From the NCBI RefSeq assembly GCF_047344985.1, contig NZ_CP178861.1, forward strand, positions 248,001 through 312,000: DNA of 64,000 nucleotides, given 5' to 3'. The stretch comes from Bdellovibrio sp047344985. GTDB taxonomy: Bacteria > Bdellovibrionota > Bdellovibrionia > Bdellovibrionales > Bdellovibrionaceae. The number at the start of each line of letters is the position of its first letter. Positions within the stretch are counted from its first letter, which is position 1. Below the pieces are notes generated by a model, which saw nothing but the letters and a program-made list of their open reading frames with translations, was not told the origin of the DNA and searched no databases. Made by a program: the position numbers and the translations under genes. Below are positions 8,411 to 16,253 of the stretch, piece after piece.

Positions 8411-10021
8411 ATGGCTACAAATTCAGCTCATCACGGTGACAACTATATTAATCACGAAAAAGGCCTCTGGTCTTGGTTAACAACTGTTGACCATAAACGT
8501 ATCGGCCTTATGTACATGATCACGGTTATGTTCTTCTTCCTTGTAGGTGGAATCATGGCCTTGCTTCTTCGTTTGGAACTTTTCGCTCCAAATACAGCAG
8601 CAAATGTGGGTCAAGTTTTGAAAAACGGCGACGTTTACAACCAAGTCCTTACATATCACGGCGCGATCATGGTCTTCATGGTTATCGTTCCTGGTATCCC
8701 GGCGATCTTGGGTAACTTCTTCTTGCCTCTGCACATCGGAGCAAAAGACGTGGCCTTCCCGAAAATCAACTTGGCAAGCTGGTACTGCTTCATGGCGGGT
8801 GCGGCTCTTGCGATTTTGACTTTCTTCTTTAAGAAAATCGATACAGGTTGGACGTTCTATACGCCTTACTCAATCAGAACAGGAACTGCGACGGTGATGA
8901 TGGTACTTGGTGCCTTCATCATGGGTATGTCTTCTGTATTGACGGGTTTGAACTTCATCGTCACAGTTCACAAGCTAAGAGCTCCGGGCATGACAATGCA
9001 CAGAATGCCTTTGTTCGTGTGGGCGCTTTACTCAACAGCGATCTTGCAATTGTTGGCAACGCCAGTTCTTGCGATCACGTTGTTGTTGTTGGCCGCTGAA
9101 AAATTGTTCGGTGTCGGTATCTTCGATCCGGCATTGGGCGGTGACCCGGTGTTGTTCCAACACTTCTTCTGGTTCTATTCGCATCCTGCGGTTTACATCA
9201 TGATCATCCCTGCGATGGGTGTTGTGTCTGAATTGATCACAACGTTCTCTCGCAAAGTGATCTTCGGTTACACGGCGATTGCATACTCTTCACTAGGTAT
9301 TGCAGCGGTTTCCTTCTTCGTTTGGGGTCACCACATGTTCGTATCTGGTCAGTCAGCAACGGCGGGTATCTTGTTCTCTTTCATCACGATGCTGGTGGGT
9401 GTTCCAACGGCGATTAAGATGTTCAACTGGGTAGCAACTTTGTACAAAGGCTCTGTGTCTTTTGATTCTCCAATGTTGTTTGCCTTGGGCTTCTTGTTCT
9501 TGTTCGCGATCGGTGGTGTGACAGGTATCATGCTTGCGACTCTTCCAATCGACGTTCATTTCCACGATACATACTTCGTCGTAGCTCACTTCCACTACGT
9601 AATGGTGGGTGGTACTTTGATGGCGTTGATGGGTGGTTTCTACTACTGGTTCCCGAAAATGTTCGGAAAGATGTTCAACGAAACGACAGCGCGTTTGTCT
9701 TTCGTGTTTATCTTCATCGGTTTCAACGTGACGTTCTTCCCTCAATTCATCTTGGGTGCGATGGGTATGCCACGTCGTTACTTCGATTACATTCCGGCTT
9801 ACGAAACTTTGAATAAGGTTTCAACTGTCGGATCTTGGTTGATTCTAACTGGCTTCTTGTTCGGTCTTTGGACGATCGTACAAGGGATCAGAAAAGGTGA
9901 GAAGGCTCCAATGAATCCTTGGAGATCTAAAACGTTGGAGTGGCAAACAGCTTCTCCTCCTCCTCACGATAACTTTGCGGTTGAACCGATTGTAACAGCG
10001 GGGCCATATGAGTACAGATAA
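8411..10021 (+). CDS. coxA: Cytochrome c oxidase subunit I
   Basis: Catalytic heme-copper subunit, 536 residues with about twelve membrane helices. H83 and H395 are the low-spin heme ligands and H393 the high-spin heme ligand. H258, H307 and H308 ligate CuB. Y262, in the HPAVY motif, is the residue that forms the His-Tyr cross-link in A-type oxidases. The enzyme reduces O2 to water and pumps protons across the inner membrane. The ribosome site AAGGAGCG precedes the ATG. The 3' end overlaps coxC by 14 bases. Confidence 0.97.
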   Translation: MATNSAHHGDNYINHEKGLWSWLTTVDHKRIGLMYMITVMFFFLVGGIMALLLRLELFAPNTAANVGQVLKNGDVYNQVLTYHGAIMVFMVIVPGIPAILGNFFLPLHIGAKDVAFPKINLASWYCFMAGAALAILTFFFKKIDTGWTFYTPYSIRTGTATVMMVLGAFIMGMSSVLTGLNFIVTVHKLRAPGMTMHRMPLFVWALYSTAILQLLATPVLAITLLLLAAEKLFGVGIFDPALGGDPVLFQHFFWFYSHPAVYIMIIPAMGVVSELITTFSRKVIFGYTAIAYSSLGIAAVSFFVWGHHMFVSGQSATAGILFSFITMLVGVPTAIKMFNWVATLYKGSVSFDSPMLFALGFLFLFAIGGVTGIMLATLPIDVHFHDTYFVVAHFHYVMVGGTLMALMGGFYYWFPKMFGKMFNETTARLSFVFIFIGFNVTFFPQFILGAMGMPRRYFDYIPAYETLNKVSTVGSWLILTGFLFGLWTIVQGIRKGEKAPMNPWRSKTLEWQTASPPPHDNFAVEPIVTAGPYEYR

Positions 10022-10670
10022 CATTAAGCACACCCATTCAGCTCACGTTTCGCACCACTTTAAAGATGCGAACCAAGAGTACGATGCTGGTAAACAAGGA
10101 ATTTGGTTGTTCATGGTCACTGAGATCCTCATGTTCGGAGCGGTCTTGGTGGGTTATGCGATCTTCCACAACATCTATCCTGAGATGTTTGCTGAGGGCG
10201 CTAAATCTTTGGATTGGAAGTTGGGATTCGTGAACACTCTTGTTCTGATCTTCTCTTCTTTCACAATGGCGATTTCGATTTCCTTCATCCAGAAGAATCA
10301 AACGAAGAATGCAGCGATCGCTTTGGCGACAACAGTATTCTGTGGCGCGATCTTCATGTGCATTAAGTACTTCGAATACACGCATAAGTTCCACTTGGGT
10401 CTTTACCCAGGGCACTTCTTGGATGTAGCGAAAGTTCACCCAGAGCATGCAAACCTTGGTATGTACTTTGGTTTCTACTATGCGATGACGGGTCTTCACG
10501 GTATCCACGTGTTGATCGGTATGGGTTTGATCACTTGGCTTTTGATCAGAACAATCCGCGGCGATTTCCACTCTCAATACTGGTTGCCTGTAGAAGGTGT
10601 CGGTATTTTCTGGCACATCGTCGACTTGATCTGGATCTTCCTGTTCCCTCTTCTCTATTTGGTGGGGTAA
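10008..10670 (+). CDS. coxC: Cytochrome c oxidase subunit III
   Basis: Seven-helix subunit III, 220 residues, which stabilises the oxidase core. Family features include KQGIWLFMVTEILMFG near the N-terminus, the conserved glutamate region YFEYTHK, and the C-terminal YWHxVD-like motif, here FWHIVDLIWIFLFPLLYL. It starts inside the end of coxA and is followed 3 bases later by the subunit IV gene, so translation of the whole set is tightly coupled. Confidence 0.95.
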   Translation: MSTDNIKHTHSAHVSHHFKDANQEYDAGKQGIWLFMVTEILMFGAVLVGYAIFHNIYPEMFAEGAKSLDWKLGFVNTLVLIFSSFTMAISISFIQKNQTKNAAIALATTVFCGAIFMCIKYFEYTHKFHLGLYPGHFLDVAKVHPEHANLGMYFGFYYAMTGLHGIHVLIGMGLITWLLIRTIRGDFHSQYWLPVEGVGIFWHIVDLIWIFLFPLLYLVG

Positions 10671-10673
10671 TCA

Positions 10674-11012
10674 ATGGCGAATCATAACTCAAACAACGAA
10701 GCTAACGTTCTTCATCCGCACATCACACCGATGTCGACTTACCTTAAAGTCGCAGGTGCTTTGTTCGGTTTGACTTTCTTGACGGTGATCGCGCATCACT
10801 TCAACGCGCAATTGGGTGCTTTTGCGGCTCCCATCGCGTTCTTGATCGCGGCTATTAAGGCGACATTCGTATTGTTGTATTTCATGCACTTGAAAGACGA
10901 CACAAATATGAATCGCGCGATCTTCGCGACTGGTTTCTTCTTCCTAATCGTTCTTCTCCTCTTTAGCGTTGTGGACATCGTTACACGCGTTGTTGAGGTA
11001 AGTCCTCTATAA
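10674..11012 (+). CDS. Cytochrome c oxidase subunit IV family protein
   Basis: Small membrane subunit (112 residues, three predicted helices) of the prokaryotic COX4/CtaF type. The second helix runs into KATFVLLYFMHLKDD, typical of the family. Its position directly after coxC supports the assignment. An assembly or stability role in the oxidase is known for the family. No catalytic residues are expected. Confidence 0.9.
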   Translation: MANHNSNNEANVLHPHITPMSTYLKVAGALFGLTFLTVIAHHFNAQLGAFAAPIAFLIAAIKATFVLLYFMHLKDDTNMNRAIFATGFFFLIVLLLFSVVDIVTRVVEVSPL

Positions 11013-11016
11013 GACC

Positions 11017-11895
11017 GTGTTAAGAATTTACGCGGATCTTACTAAGTTTGGCATAGTCGTGTTCTCGGTCCTTGCGGGATTGGCCGGCTATGCCACTGGT
11101 TTTCAAATTGAACAAACTTTTGACTGGAAAATCTTTCTTGAGACCTTAGCAGGGATTTATTTCTTAAGCTCGGGGTCTTTGGCTTTGAATCAGGTTCAAG
11201 AGTGGAAGCTCGATCAACAAATGCCTCGCACAGCAAAACGTCCGATTGCCGCTGGAAAAATCAAACCAGCTGCCGCGGGCATTTTGGCCGTGAGCTTTAT
11301 CGTTGTCGGTTTGAATTTCCTTTTCACCCTTCAACCTGTTGCGGGTTGGGTGGGGCTGTTCTGCGTTTTTCTTTATAACATTGCTTATACCATGTTTTGG
11401 AAAAGACGTTGGGTATTCGCAGCAGTTCCAGGTGCAATTCCGGGTGCCTTGCCTGTGACTATCGGATACGCGGTTGCGAATCCTGATATTTTTAATCCTG
11501 AATCTTTGTATTTATTCTTGATCATGTTCTTGTGGCAGATGCCGCACTTCTGGATTTTGGCGATTAAGTTCAAAGATGACTACGCCAAAGGCGGAATTCC
11601 AACTTTGCCAGTGGCTTTAGGAATGGAAAGAACTCTTTTCCATGTCGGTCTTTATACATTCGTGTATGTGGGAGTTGCGTTGGCGGCTCCGATGTTTGTG
11701 CATGCAAGTTGGATGTTCATCCTTCTAACATTCCCATTCTGTTTTAAAGTCATGCAGGAATTTTATCGTTACTACAAATCCAACGGCACAGAACGCTGGT
11801 TGGCTTTTTTCATGTGGCTCAATATTTCGATGCTTGTTTTCATCACGATTCCCGTGATCGATAAATGGAATTTCCTTTTCATCCATTCTAATTAG
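11017..11895 (+). CDS. ctaB: Protoheme IX farnesyltransferase (heme O synthase)
   Basis: UbiA-superfamily prenyltransferase that converts heme B to heme O, the first step to the heme A of the aa3 oxidase. Of 292 residues, most are membrane-embedded. The Mg-diphosphate motif reads NQVQEWKLDQQMPRT near residue 60, and the second aspartate-rich region is FKDDYAKGG near 188. Translation starts at GTG 11017, four bases after the subunit IV stop. It ends the cox operon. No heme A synthase gene is seen in the window, so that step must be encoded elsewhere if heme A is used. Confidence 0.93.
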   Translation: MLRIYADLTKFGIVVFSVLAGLAGYATGFQIEQTFDWKIFLETLAGIYFLSSGSLALNQVQEWKLDQQMPRTAKRPIAAGKIKPAAAGILAVSFIVVGLNFLFTLQPVAGWVGLFCVFLYNIAYTMFWKRRWVFAAVPGAIPGALPVTIGYAVANPDIFNPESLYLFLIMFLWQMPHFWILAIKFKDDYAKGGIPTLPVALGMERTLFHVGLYTFVYVGVALAAPMFVHASWMFILLTFPFCFKVMQEFYRYYKSNGTERWLAFFMWLNISMLVFITIPVIDKWNFLFIHSN

Positions 11896-11997
11896 GTGCT
11901 CTCGCCAGGGCTGAGATCCTTGATTCGCTTTGCCCGGGATTTTTAGTCCCGACCTTAGTCCTATGTTGCTTGTTGGAATTTAGGTTGCGGCAAAGTT

Positions 11998-12108
11998 TTA
12001 AAGAGCTTTTAGCTTTGCGACAATCGTCAAGATGAGAAGTATAATTATCAGAGAAGCTTTAGTGATGCGTAAAATACGCCGAATAGTACGTAACTGGTGG
12101 TTACGCAT
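11998..12108 (-). CDS. Unannotated 36-residue single-helix membrane peptide
   Basis: This short reading frame runs opposite to the cox operon in an otherwise gene-free stretch of 382 bases. The ATG at 12108 is preceded by a perfect AGGAGGT (12114-12120) at 5-base spacing. The product has a basic N-terminus (R2, R7, R10, R11, R14, K17), then a hydrophobic helix of about residues 18-31 and a short tail ending KLKAL. The family is not recognised. The strong ribosome site, the positive-inside topology and a hairpin-rich leader argue for a real small membrane protein. Being next to the oxidase operon suggests a respiratory or envelope role, but that is only proximity. Confidence 0.6.
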   Translation of the reverse strand: MRNHQLRTIRRILRITKASLIIILLILTIVAKLKAL

Positions 12109-12117
12109 ATCGGACCT

Positions 12118-12138
12118 CCTTTGTGTTTCGGACAAAGG
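12118..12138 (-). promoter_or_regulatory. Hairpin partly covering the small-ORF ribosome site
   Basis: Perfect 7-base inverted repeat (12118-12124 with 12132-12138, 7-base loop). Read on the minus strand, the 3' arm ends in the first three bases of the AGGAGGT ribosome site of the 36-residue peptide gene. Folding would hide part of that site, so translation could be temperature- or ligand-responsive. This is inference from pairing only. Confidence 0.45.
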
Positions 12139-12146
12139 GATCACTC

Positions 12147-12179
12147 ACAGCGGATCTGGCGAGAGCAAAGATCCGCTGT
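12147..12179 (-). promoter_or_regulatory. Strong 11-bp hairpin in the leader of the small ORF
   Basis: Perfect 11-base inverted repeat ACAGCGGATCT / AGATCCGCTGT (12147-12157, 12169-12179) with an 11-base loop. It lies between the bidirectional terminator at 12222 and the small-peptide start, so it is probably in that transcript's 5' leader. No U tract follows on either strand, so it is not a simple terminator. Confidence 0.45.
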
Positions 12180-12221
12180 TGTCTCGGGCTCCTGCCCTCA
12201 ACCCCTTTCGGGGCTGACGCG

Positions 12222-12246
12222 AAAAAATACCATCCTGGTATTTTTT
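12222..12246. terminator. Bidirectional intrinsic terminator
   Basis: Eleven-base stem AAAAAATACCA / TGGTATTTTTT with a 3-base loop. It ends in a T run on both strands. It lies about 30 bases after the stop of the maleylacetoacetate isomerase gene and would end that minus-strand transcript. It would also stop readthrough from the cox operon. Confidence 0.8.
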
Positions 12247-12277
12247 TGCATTTTTAAGGCCTAGTTTTTCGGCTGAT

Positions 12278-12934
12278 TTATTTCTTAAATTCTTCCGGCG
12301 TGTCGATTTGTTTGAATGGATGAGCTTTTTGGAAAGCTTCCAGTTTGTTGCAGTTTTCGCTGATCTTTACGAGTGTTGGATACGGCGACAAATCCACTTT
12401 AAATCGTTGGCATGTCACAAGTTGTGGGATCAAAAAAAGATCCGCCATTGTGACTTGGTTGCCGAAACTGTAAGTGCCCGCAAATTCTTTAAGTGTTGAT
12501 TCAAGAGTCTGTAATCCTTGAGTCGCCCAGTGCTTAAACCACTCTTCTTTTTGTTCTTGAGTGTAACCATGATGTTGTTCCATGTACTTAAGCGTTTTTA
12601 AATTCCCCATTGGGTGCATAAAGGAATTAATCACCTCACACACTTGGCGAATGCGCGCTTTAAGATAAGCATCTTTAGGGAAAAGGGCTGGTTCGGGAAA
12701 AACTTCGTCGAGGTATTCCATGATCGCAAAAGATTCGGGAATCACTTTGCCGTTATGAACGAGTGTAGGAACTCCTCCCAAGGGATTGATCTTTAAATAT
12801 TCTGGAGAGCGCTGTTCAGACTTTAAAAGGTTGATAGGCTTATATTCAAAATCGAGACCTTTCATGTGCATTGCCAGACGGACTCGGTAAGAAGTGGAAC
12901 TTCGAAAATAGTTGTAAAGTACCATACTGCCCAT
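12278..12934 (-). CDS. maiA: Zeta-class glutathione S-transferase, maleylacetoacetate isomerase
   Basis: Isomerises maleylacetoacetate to fumarylacetoacetate in tyrosine/phenylalanine breakdown, using glutathione. The protein has 218 residues, normal for the family. The N-terminal thioredoxin fold begins LYNYFRSSTSYRVRLAM, the zeta-class active-site signature, here with SST where many members have SSC. The cis-proline region GGVPTLV and the ESFAIMEYLDE motif follow. A clear AGGAG lies five bases before the ATG at 12934. A fumarylacetoacetate hydrolase-family gene lies 1.4 kb away on the other strand, which supports the pathway call. The remaining pathway genes are not in the window. Confidence 0.85.
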   Translation of the reverse strand: MGSMVLYNYFRSSTSYRVRLAMHMKGLDFEYKPINLLKSEQRSPEYLKINPLGGVPTLVHNGKVIPESFAIMEYLDEVFPEPALFPKDAYLKARIRQVCEVINSFMHPMGNLKTLKYMEQHHGYTQEQKEEWFKHWATQGLQTLESTLKEFAGTYSFGNQVTMADLFLIPQLVTCQRFKVDLSPYPTLVKISENCNKLEAFQKAHPFKQIDTPEEFKK

Positions 12935-12996
12935 ATACGCTCCTATAGAGATGGCTCATTATTTCACTTGTGTTTGCTCAGTCAAAGGACTTTTCA

Positions 12997-13722
12997 GTGC
13001 CGAATAGATTTATCTTTTCGCTGCGTTTTTCAACGAAGGTGTTTATCAAGCTTGGAATCTTAGCGTTGGCGATGATTCTGTTTATGACGCTTTTCCGACT
13101 GAATTTGTATTTCTTGTCTGTCTTTCATGCGACCCCCGATGCTGTCTTTACTGAGATTGCACAGTCTTTTATCGCGGGTTTTCGTTTTGACCTTTTGATT
13201 TTTGGATTTCTTTTTATTCCACTTTATTTTGTCGTGATCTTTCAGGCTTTTACTGAAAGATGGCCACGTTCGATGTTTGCCGCGTACAAGGTTTACTTTG
13301 TTGGCGTGTGGTTTCTTATTTGCTCTTTGACGTTTATCGATTACTTTCATTTCGCGCGTCACGGTGTTCGCATGCGCTTTAATGATTACATGGCGTGGAC
13401 CCCGGATGTTTTGTTTGAGCAAGCTCGCGGGTTGCAACAAAACCAAGTGTGGATTTTCTGTATTATCACAGTGATGCTTTTCAGCTTGGGCTACATGCTG
13501 ACGAAAAGTATTAAGTTCGGAGAATGGAAGGACGAATACTCTCCGCTTCCTGGTTCAAAGCTTGAAACAGTATTACGCATTTTGCTTCCATTGATCGTTA
13601 TTGTTTTGGCCGCTCGTGGTACAGTCGAACCGCATCATTTGGCTTTGGAGCACAGCGAAGTTTCGACAATAAAGGCTATAAACGAGATGGCTCTTAATGC
13701 TGTGTGGTGCTTTGATAAATAA
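12997..13722 (+). CDS. LTA-synthase-like membrane domain without catalytic domain
   Basis: About 241 residues from GTG 12997, which has an AAAGGAC ribosome site 6 bases upstream. An in-frame GTG at 12970 is less well placed. Five or so membrane helices resemble the N-terminal half of LTA synthase/phosphoethanolamine-transferase-type proteins: FRLNLYFL, then FIAGFRFDLLIFG. The last segment AARGTVEPHHL...MALNAVW is what normally links into the sulfatase-fold enzyme. The frame then stops cleanly at TAA, and no sulfatase sequence is visible downstream. It is either a stand-alone membrane domain or a truncation product. Function is unknown. Confidence 0.65.
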   Translation: MPNRFIFSLRFSTKVFIKLGILALAMILFMTLFRLNLYFLSVFHATPDAVFTEIAQSFIAGFRFDLLIFGFLFIPLYFVVIFQAFTERWPRSMFAAYKVYFVGVWFLICSLTFIDYFHFARHGVRMRFNDYMAWTPDVLFEQARGLQQNQVWIFCIITVMLFSLGYMLTKSIKFGEWKDEYSPLPGSKLETVLRILLPLIVIVLAARGTVEPHHLALEHSEVSTIKAINEMALNAVWCFDK

Positions 13723-13768
13723 AATAAAATGTGGGACTATTTCGGCGGCTGGTGCCGCAGGATGCGGA

Positions 13769-13783
13769 GCGAGCTTGGCTCGC
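13769..13783 (+). repeat. Short GC-rich hairpin before the outer-membrane protein gene
   Basis: GCGAGC-TTG-GCTCGC, a perfect six-base stem with a three-base loop. It sits 35 bases before the start of the beta-barrel protein gene, with no T tract. It could be part of the leader or a weak terminator for the upstream gene. Confidence 0.35.
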
Positions 13784-13817
13784 GGAACTGGACTTAAGAG
13801 TATATAAGGAGTGTAGA

Positions 13818-14360
13818 ATGAAAAAGTTAGCTCTAGCATTAGTAGCTGCTGTGGGAATGATGTCTTCTGCTGCTTTGGCAGATATCGATTACGGTTTGGA
13901 AGTAGGAATTCGTCAACAATCTGGTGATGTGGATGGCGCTTCTACAAAATCTCAAATGGGTATGCAGTTTGGTGCGACAGCGCACTTCCCAATTTCAGGA
14001 GCTTGGCATTTAAGAACTGGAATGCTTTATACGCAAAGACCTTTGACTGTCGAGGGTGTAACAGACAACAAAATCACAATGAACTACCTCGATATTCCTG
14101 TGGCTGTAATGTACAAGTTTGAAGAATACGCAGGTGTTTTTGCCGGCGTCTCTTTGGGTTTGAATCTTGATAAAAACGCAGACATTGGAACAGTGAACGA
14201 CGTGAAGTCTCCATTGATTCCTCTTTTGATCGGTGCGAGCTTCAAATTCGCTCCAAACTTGGGCGCGACTTTGTACTATGAAAGCGCTAGCGGTGAAGCA
14301 GCGGAAGGTTTGAAAAACTACCGTGCTGTCGGCGCCAACTTGATGATCACTTTTGACTAA
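13818..14360 (+). CDS. Outer-membrane beta-barrel protein (OmpX/OMP_b-brl type)
   Basis: A 180-residue exported protein with a classical signal peptide (cleavage probable after SSAALA, residue 21). It is followed by alternating hydrophobic/polar strands suited to an 8-stranded barrel, with paired repeats such as YGLEVGIRQ, GAGMQF-like turns and a last strand VGANLMITFD. The start at 13818 is chosen because AAGGAG precedes it and the signal peptide begins there. A longer in-frame extension to 13731 has no such support. The gene lies between the LTA-synthase-like gene and the FAH-family gene, with no obvious functional tie. Confidence 0.75.
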   Translation: MKKLALALVAAVGMMSSAALADIDYGLEVGIRQQSGDVDGASTKSQMGMQFGATAHFPISGAWHLRTGMLYTQRPLTVEGVTDNKITMNYLDIPVAVMYKFEEYAGVFAGVSLGLNLDKNADIGTVNDVKSPLIPLLIGASFKFAPNLGATLYYESASGEAAEGLKNYRAVGANLMITFD

Positions 14361-14369
14361 GGATAAGAC

Positions 14370-15350
14370 GTGAAACTAGGTTCTTTAAAATCCCCGCAAA
14401 GTTTAGACGGGGAGCTTTGTGTGATCAGCCGTGATTTAAAAACGGCTGTCAAAGCGACGCACATTTCAGCAAATTTGCGTGAGGCTTTGGAGCATTGGAA
14501 AGAAAAAGAAGCTTCTTTGCAAAAGCTCTACACAGATCTGAATGAAGGAAAAGCGGCGAATGCTTTTCCTGTCGATGAAAAAAACTTCCACTCGGCACTT
14601 CCACGCACTTGGCTCTTTGCTGATGGTTCCGCTTTCATCTATCACATCAAACTTGTGCGCATGGCTCGTAAAGCTCCACTTCCAGAAACTTTGGAAACTG
14701 TGCCTTTGATGTATCAAGGGGAGTGCGGTCAATTCCTTGCACCAACGGAAGATATTCCGCAAAGGGATTTCTCTCACGGAACAGACTTCGAAGGTGAAGT
14801 GGCTGTTGTGACCGATTTTGTTCCGATGGGTGTGACTCCAGAGGAAGCTCTTAAGTACATTCGTTTGTTCGTGCTTATCAATGACGTCTCTTTGCGCGGT
14901 TTGATTCCTGAAGAATTAGCGCAAGGATTTGGTTTCTTCCAAAGTAAGCCGGCTTCGGCCCTTTCGCCATTTGCAGTTACTGCAGATGAGTTGGGTGAGG
15001 CTTGGAAGGGCGGACGTATTCACTTACCACTAGAAGTGAATTACAACGGCCAATTTTTTGGTAAAGCCAATGCAGGTGCGATGCACTTTCACTTTGGACA
15101 GTTGATTGCTCATGCAGCAAAGACAAGAAATTTAGCAGCGGGCTCTGTGATTGGAAGTGGAACTGTTTCCAATGAAAGTCATGACAAGGGTTCAAGCTGC
15201 TTAGCTGAAAAACGTATGATCGAACAAATTGAAACGGGATCGATCAAGACACCGTTTATGAAGTCCGGTGATACGGTAGAAATGCAAATGCTCAATGAAA
15301 AAGGACAGAGCATTTTCGGAAAGATCTCTCAAAAAGTAAAAGCCGTTTAA
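14370..15350 (+). CDS. Fumarylacetoacetate hydrolase family protein
   Basis: A 326-residue FAH-family enzyme, probably cleaving fumarylacetoacetate to fumarate and acetoacetate. The metal-binding region includes DFEGEVAVV (acidic ligands) and VLINDVSLRG. The ...GSVIGSGTVSNESHDKGSSCLAE segment matches the C-terminal active-site signature of bacterial fumarylacetoacetases. Translation starts at GTG 14370 after AAGGATAAGAC. The presence of maiA nearby supports tyrosine catabolism over other FAH-family reactions. The outer-membrane protein gene ends nine bases upstream, so the two may share a transcript. A strong bidirectional terminator follows. Confidence 0.8.
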   Translation: MKLGSLKSPQSLDGELCVISRDLKTAVKATHISANLREALEHWKEKEASLQKLYTDLNEGKAANAFPVDEKNFHSALPRTWLFADGSAFIYHIKLVRMARKAPLPETLETVPLMYQGECGQFLAPTEDIPQRDFSHGTDFEGEVAVVTDFVPMGVTPEEALKYIRLFVLINDVSLRGLIPEELAQGFGFFQSKPASALSPFAVTADELGEAWKGGRIHLPLEVNYNGQFFGKANAGAMHFHFGQLIAHAAKTRNLAAGSVIGSGTVSNESHDKGSSCLAEKRMIEQIETGSIKTPFMKSGDTVEMQMLNEKGQSIFGKISQKVKAV

Positions 15351-15386
15351 AAAAGGAAAAAGGTACCTGGTACCTTTTTCCTTTTT
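15350..15386. terminator. Strong bidirectional terminator between convergent genes
   Basis: Perfect 17-base inverted repeat (15350-15366 with 15370-15386) around a 3-base loop. GGTAC lies at the apex and A5GGA5 / T5CCT5 in the lower stem. It serves the FAH-family gene on the plus strand and sodC on the minus strand. Confidence 0.85.
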
Positions 15387-15391
15387 CTTTT

Positions 15392-15976
15392 CTATAAAGC
15401 TTCGATCACTCCGCAAGCCGCGCGAGGACCGGAGTTTCCGGCTGGCTGTGATTTCAAATCATCTTTGTCATTGTGGATGATAATGGCTTTTCCCAAGATA
15501 CTGTGAGGTCCTGGTTTTACTGTAAGACCATCGACAATAATTATGGCGTTGGCTTTGCCTTTTGTGTCGGCCATAAGATTTCCGAGGTCGCCAGCATGAC
15601 GTTTTTTAGCGTCTTTAGAATCTAAAGCACCGTGGTTGCCATGGCCCGGGTTAAAGTGTCCGCCTGCAGAAGAGAAGTCTGCTTTAGAACAATCACCCAC
15701 TTCGTGAATGTGAAAACCGTGAGGTCCCGGCTTCAGACCTTCCACCATCGTTTCAATTTTTACGGCGTCGCCGTCTTCGCTAAAGTGCACAAGGCCCTTT
15801 ACCTTCGAGTTGATGGAAGGCTTAAGAACAGCTTGAGCTTTTGTCGCGGCAACAGGAGTTGCTGTAGGTGTCGTAGTTGTTTGAGAAGGTGCTGTACCAT
15901 TTTCTGATTTTTTATGGAACTGAGCACACGCACTCAAAGCCACTGTGACAAAGGTGGCAAGAATCAGATTCTTCAT
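15392..15976 (-). CDS. sodC: Copper/zinc superoxide dismutase lipoprotein
   Basis: Dismutates superoxide in the periplasm or at a membrane face. The N-terminus is a lipoprotein signal with lipobox ALSAC, so C17 would be lipidated. A 30-residue Thr/Pro/Ala linker follows. The catalytic domain shows the copper ligands in GFHIHEVGDC, the metal-bridging and zinc ligands in GGHFNPGHGNHG and HAGDLGN, the last copper histidine in IIIHNDKDD, and the active-site arginine in GPRAACG. The two disulfide cysteines are in GDC and AACG. It has 194 residues. It is the convergent neighbour of the FAH gene. Confidence 0.93.
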   Translation of the reverse strand: MKNLILATFVTVALSACAQFHKKSENGTAPSQTTTTPTATPVAATKAQAVLKPSINSKVKGLVHFSEDGDAVKIETMVEGLKPGPHGFHIHEVGDCSKADFSSAGGHFNPGHGNHGALDSKDAKKRHAGDLGNLMADTKGKANAIIIVDGLTVKPGPHSILGKAIIIHNDKDDLKSQPAGNSGPRAACGVIEAL

Positions 15977-16032
15977 GAAATCTCTCCTTTTAGTAATATG
16001 GGAGTAGTTTACTCCTCTTCAGGAAGAAGTCA

Positions 16033-16156
16033 TTACCGATTCGAAAGATAAGTCAGAAGTCCTACAACAAGGAAGGTTGTCAGATAGAAAAATAACACGG
16101 CTCGACCCAGACGGATTTTTGGGGCAAGCAGTGCGCGTGTTTGTAACGTCGTCATA
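16033..16156 (-). pseudogene. Frameshifted small membrane peptide gene
   Basis: On the minus strand an ATG at 16156 has a strong AAGGAGGG ribosome site five bases away. Its own frame gives a polar, unconvincing 48-residue peptide. The overlapping frame is open for 40 codons up to the TAA at 16033. It encodes a basic stretch followed by a good membrane helix (AVLFFYLTTFLVVGLLTY) and SNR. The two join perfectly if one T is removed from the TTTT run at 16140-16143. I read this as a small single-helix protein gene with a homopolymer indel. Whether that is real, a programmed shift or a base-calling error cannot be told here. Confidence 0.4.
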
Positions 16157-16253
16157 ATGCCCTCCTTAATATGTCAATTATCTCACAAGTAGCCAGAACC
16201 GAACCAATAGATAATATCTAAGTGACATATAGATAAAATCACTGGAGGAACCT

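Noticed and set aside
10038..10616. Long antisense reading frame opposite coxC (192 codons)
   Set aside because: It is a shadow of a real, highly conserved gene and its product is charged and histidine-rich with no family resemblance.
12032..12217. Plus-strand frame in the gap after ctaB
   Set aside because: No ribosome site, and it crosses the leader hairpins. The minus-strand peptide gene has a perfect ribosome site and explains the region better.
15350..15386. Long inverted repeat considered as a mobile repeat (REP-like)
   Set aside because: It occurs once, directly between two convergent genes, and ends in T runs on both strands, so it is a terminator.
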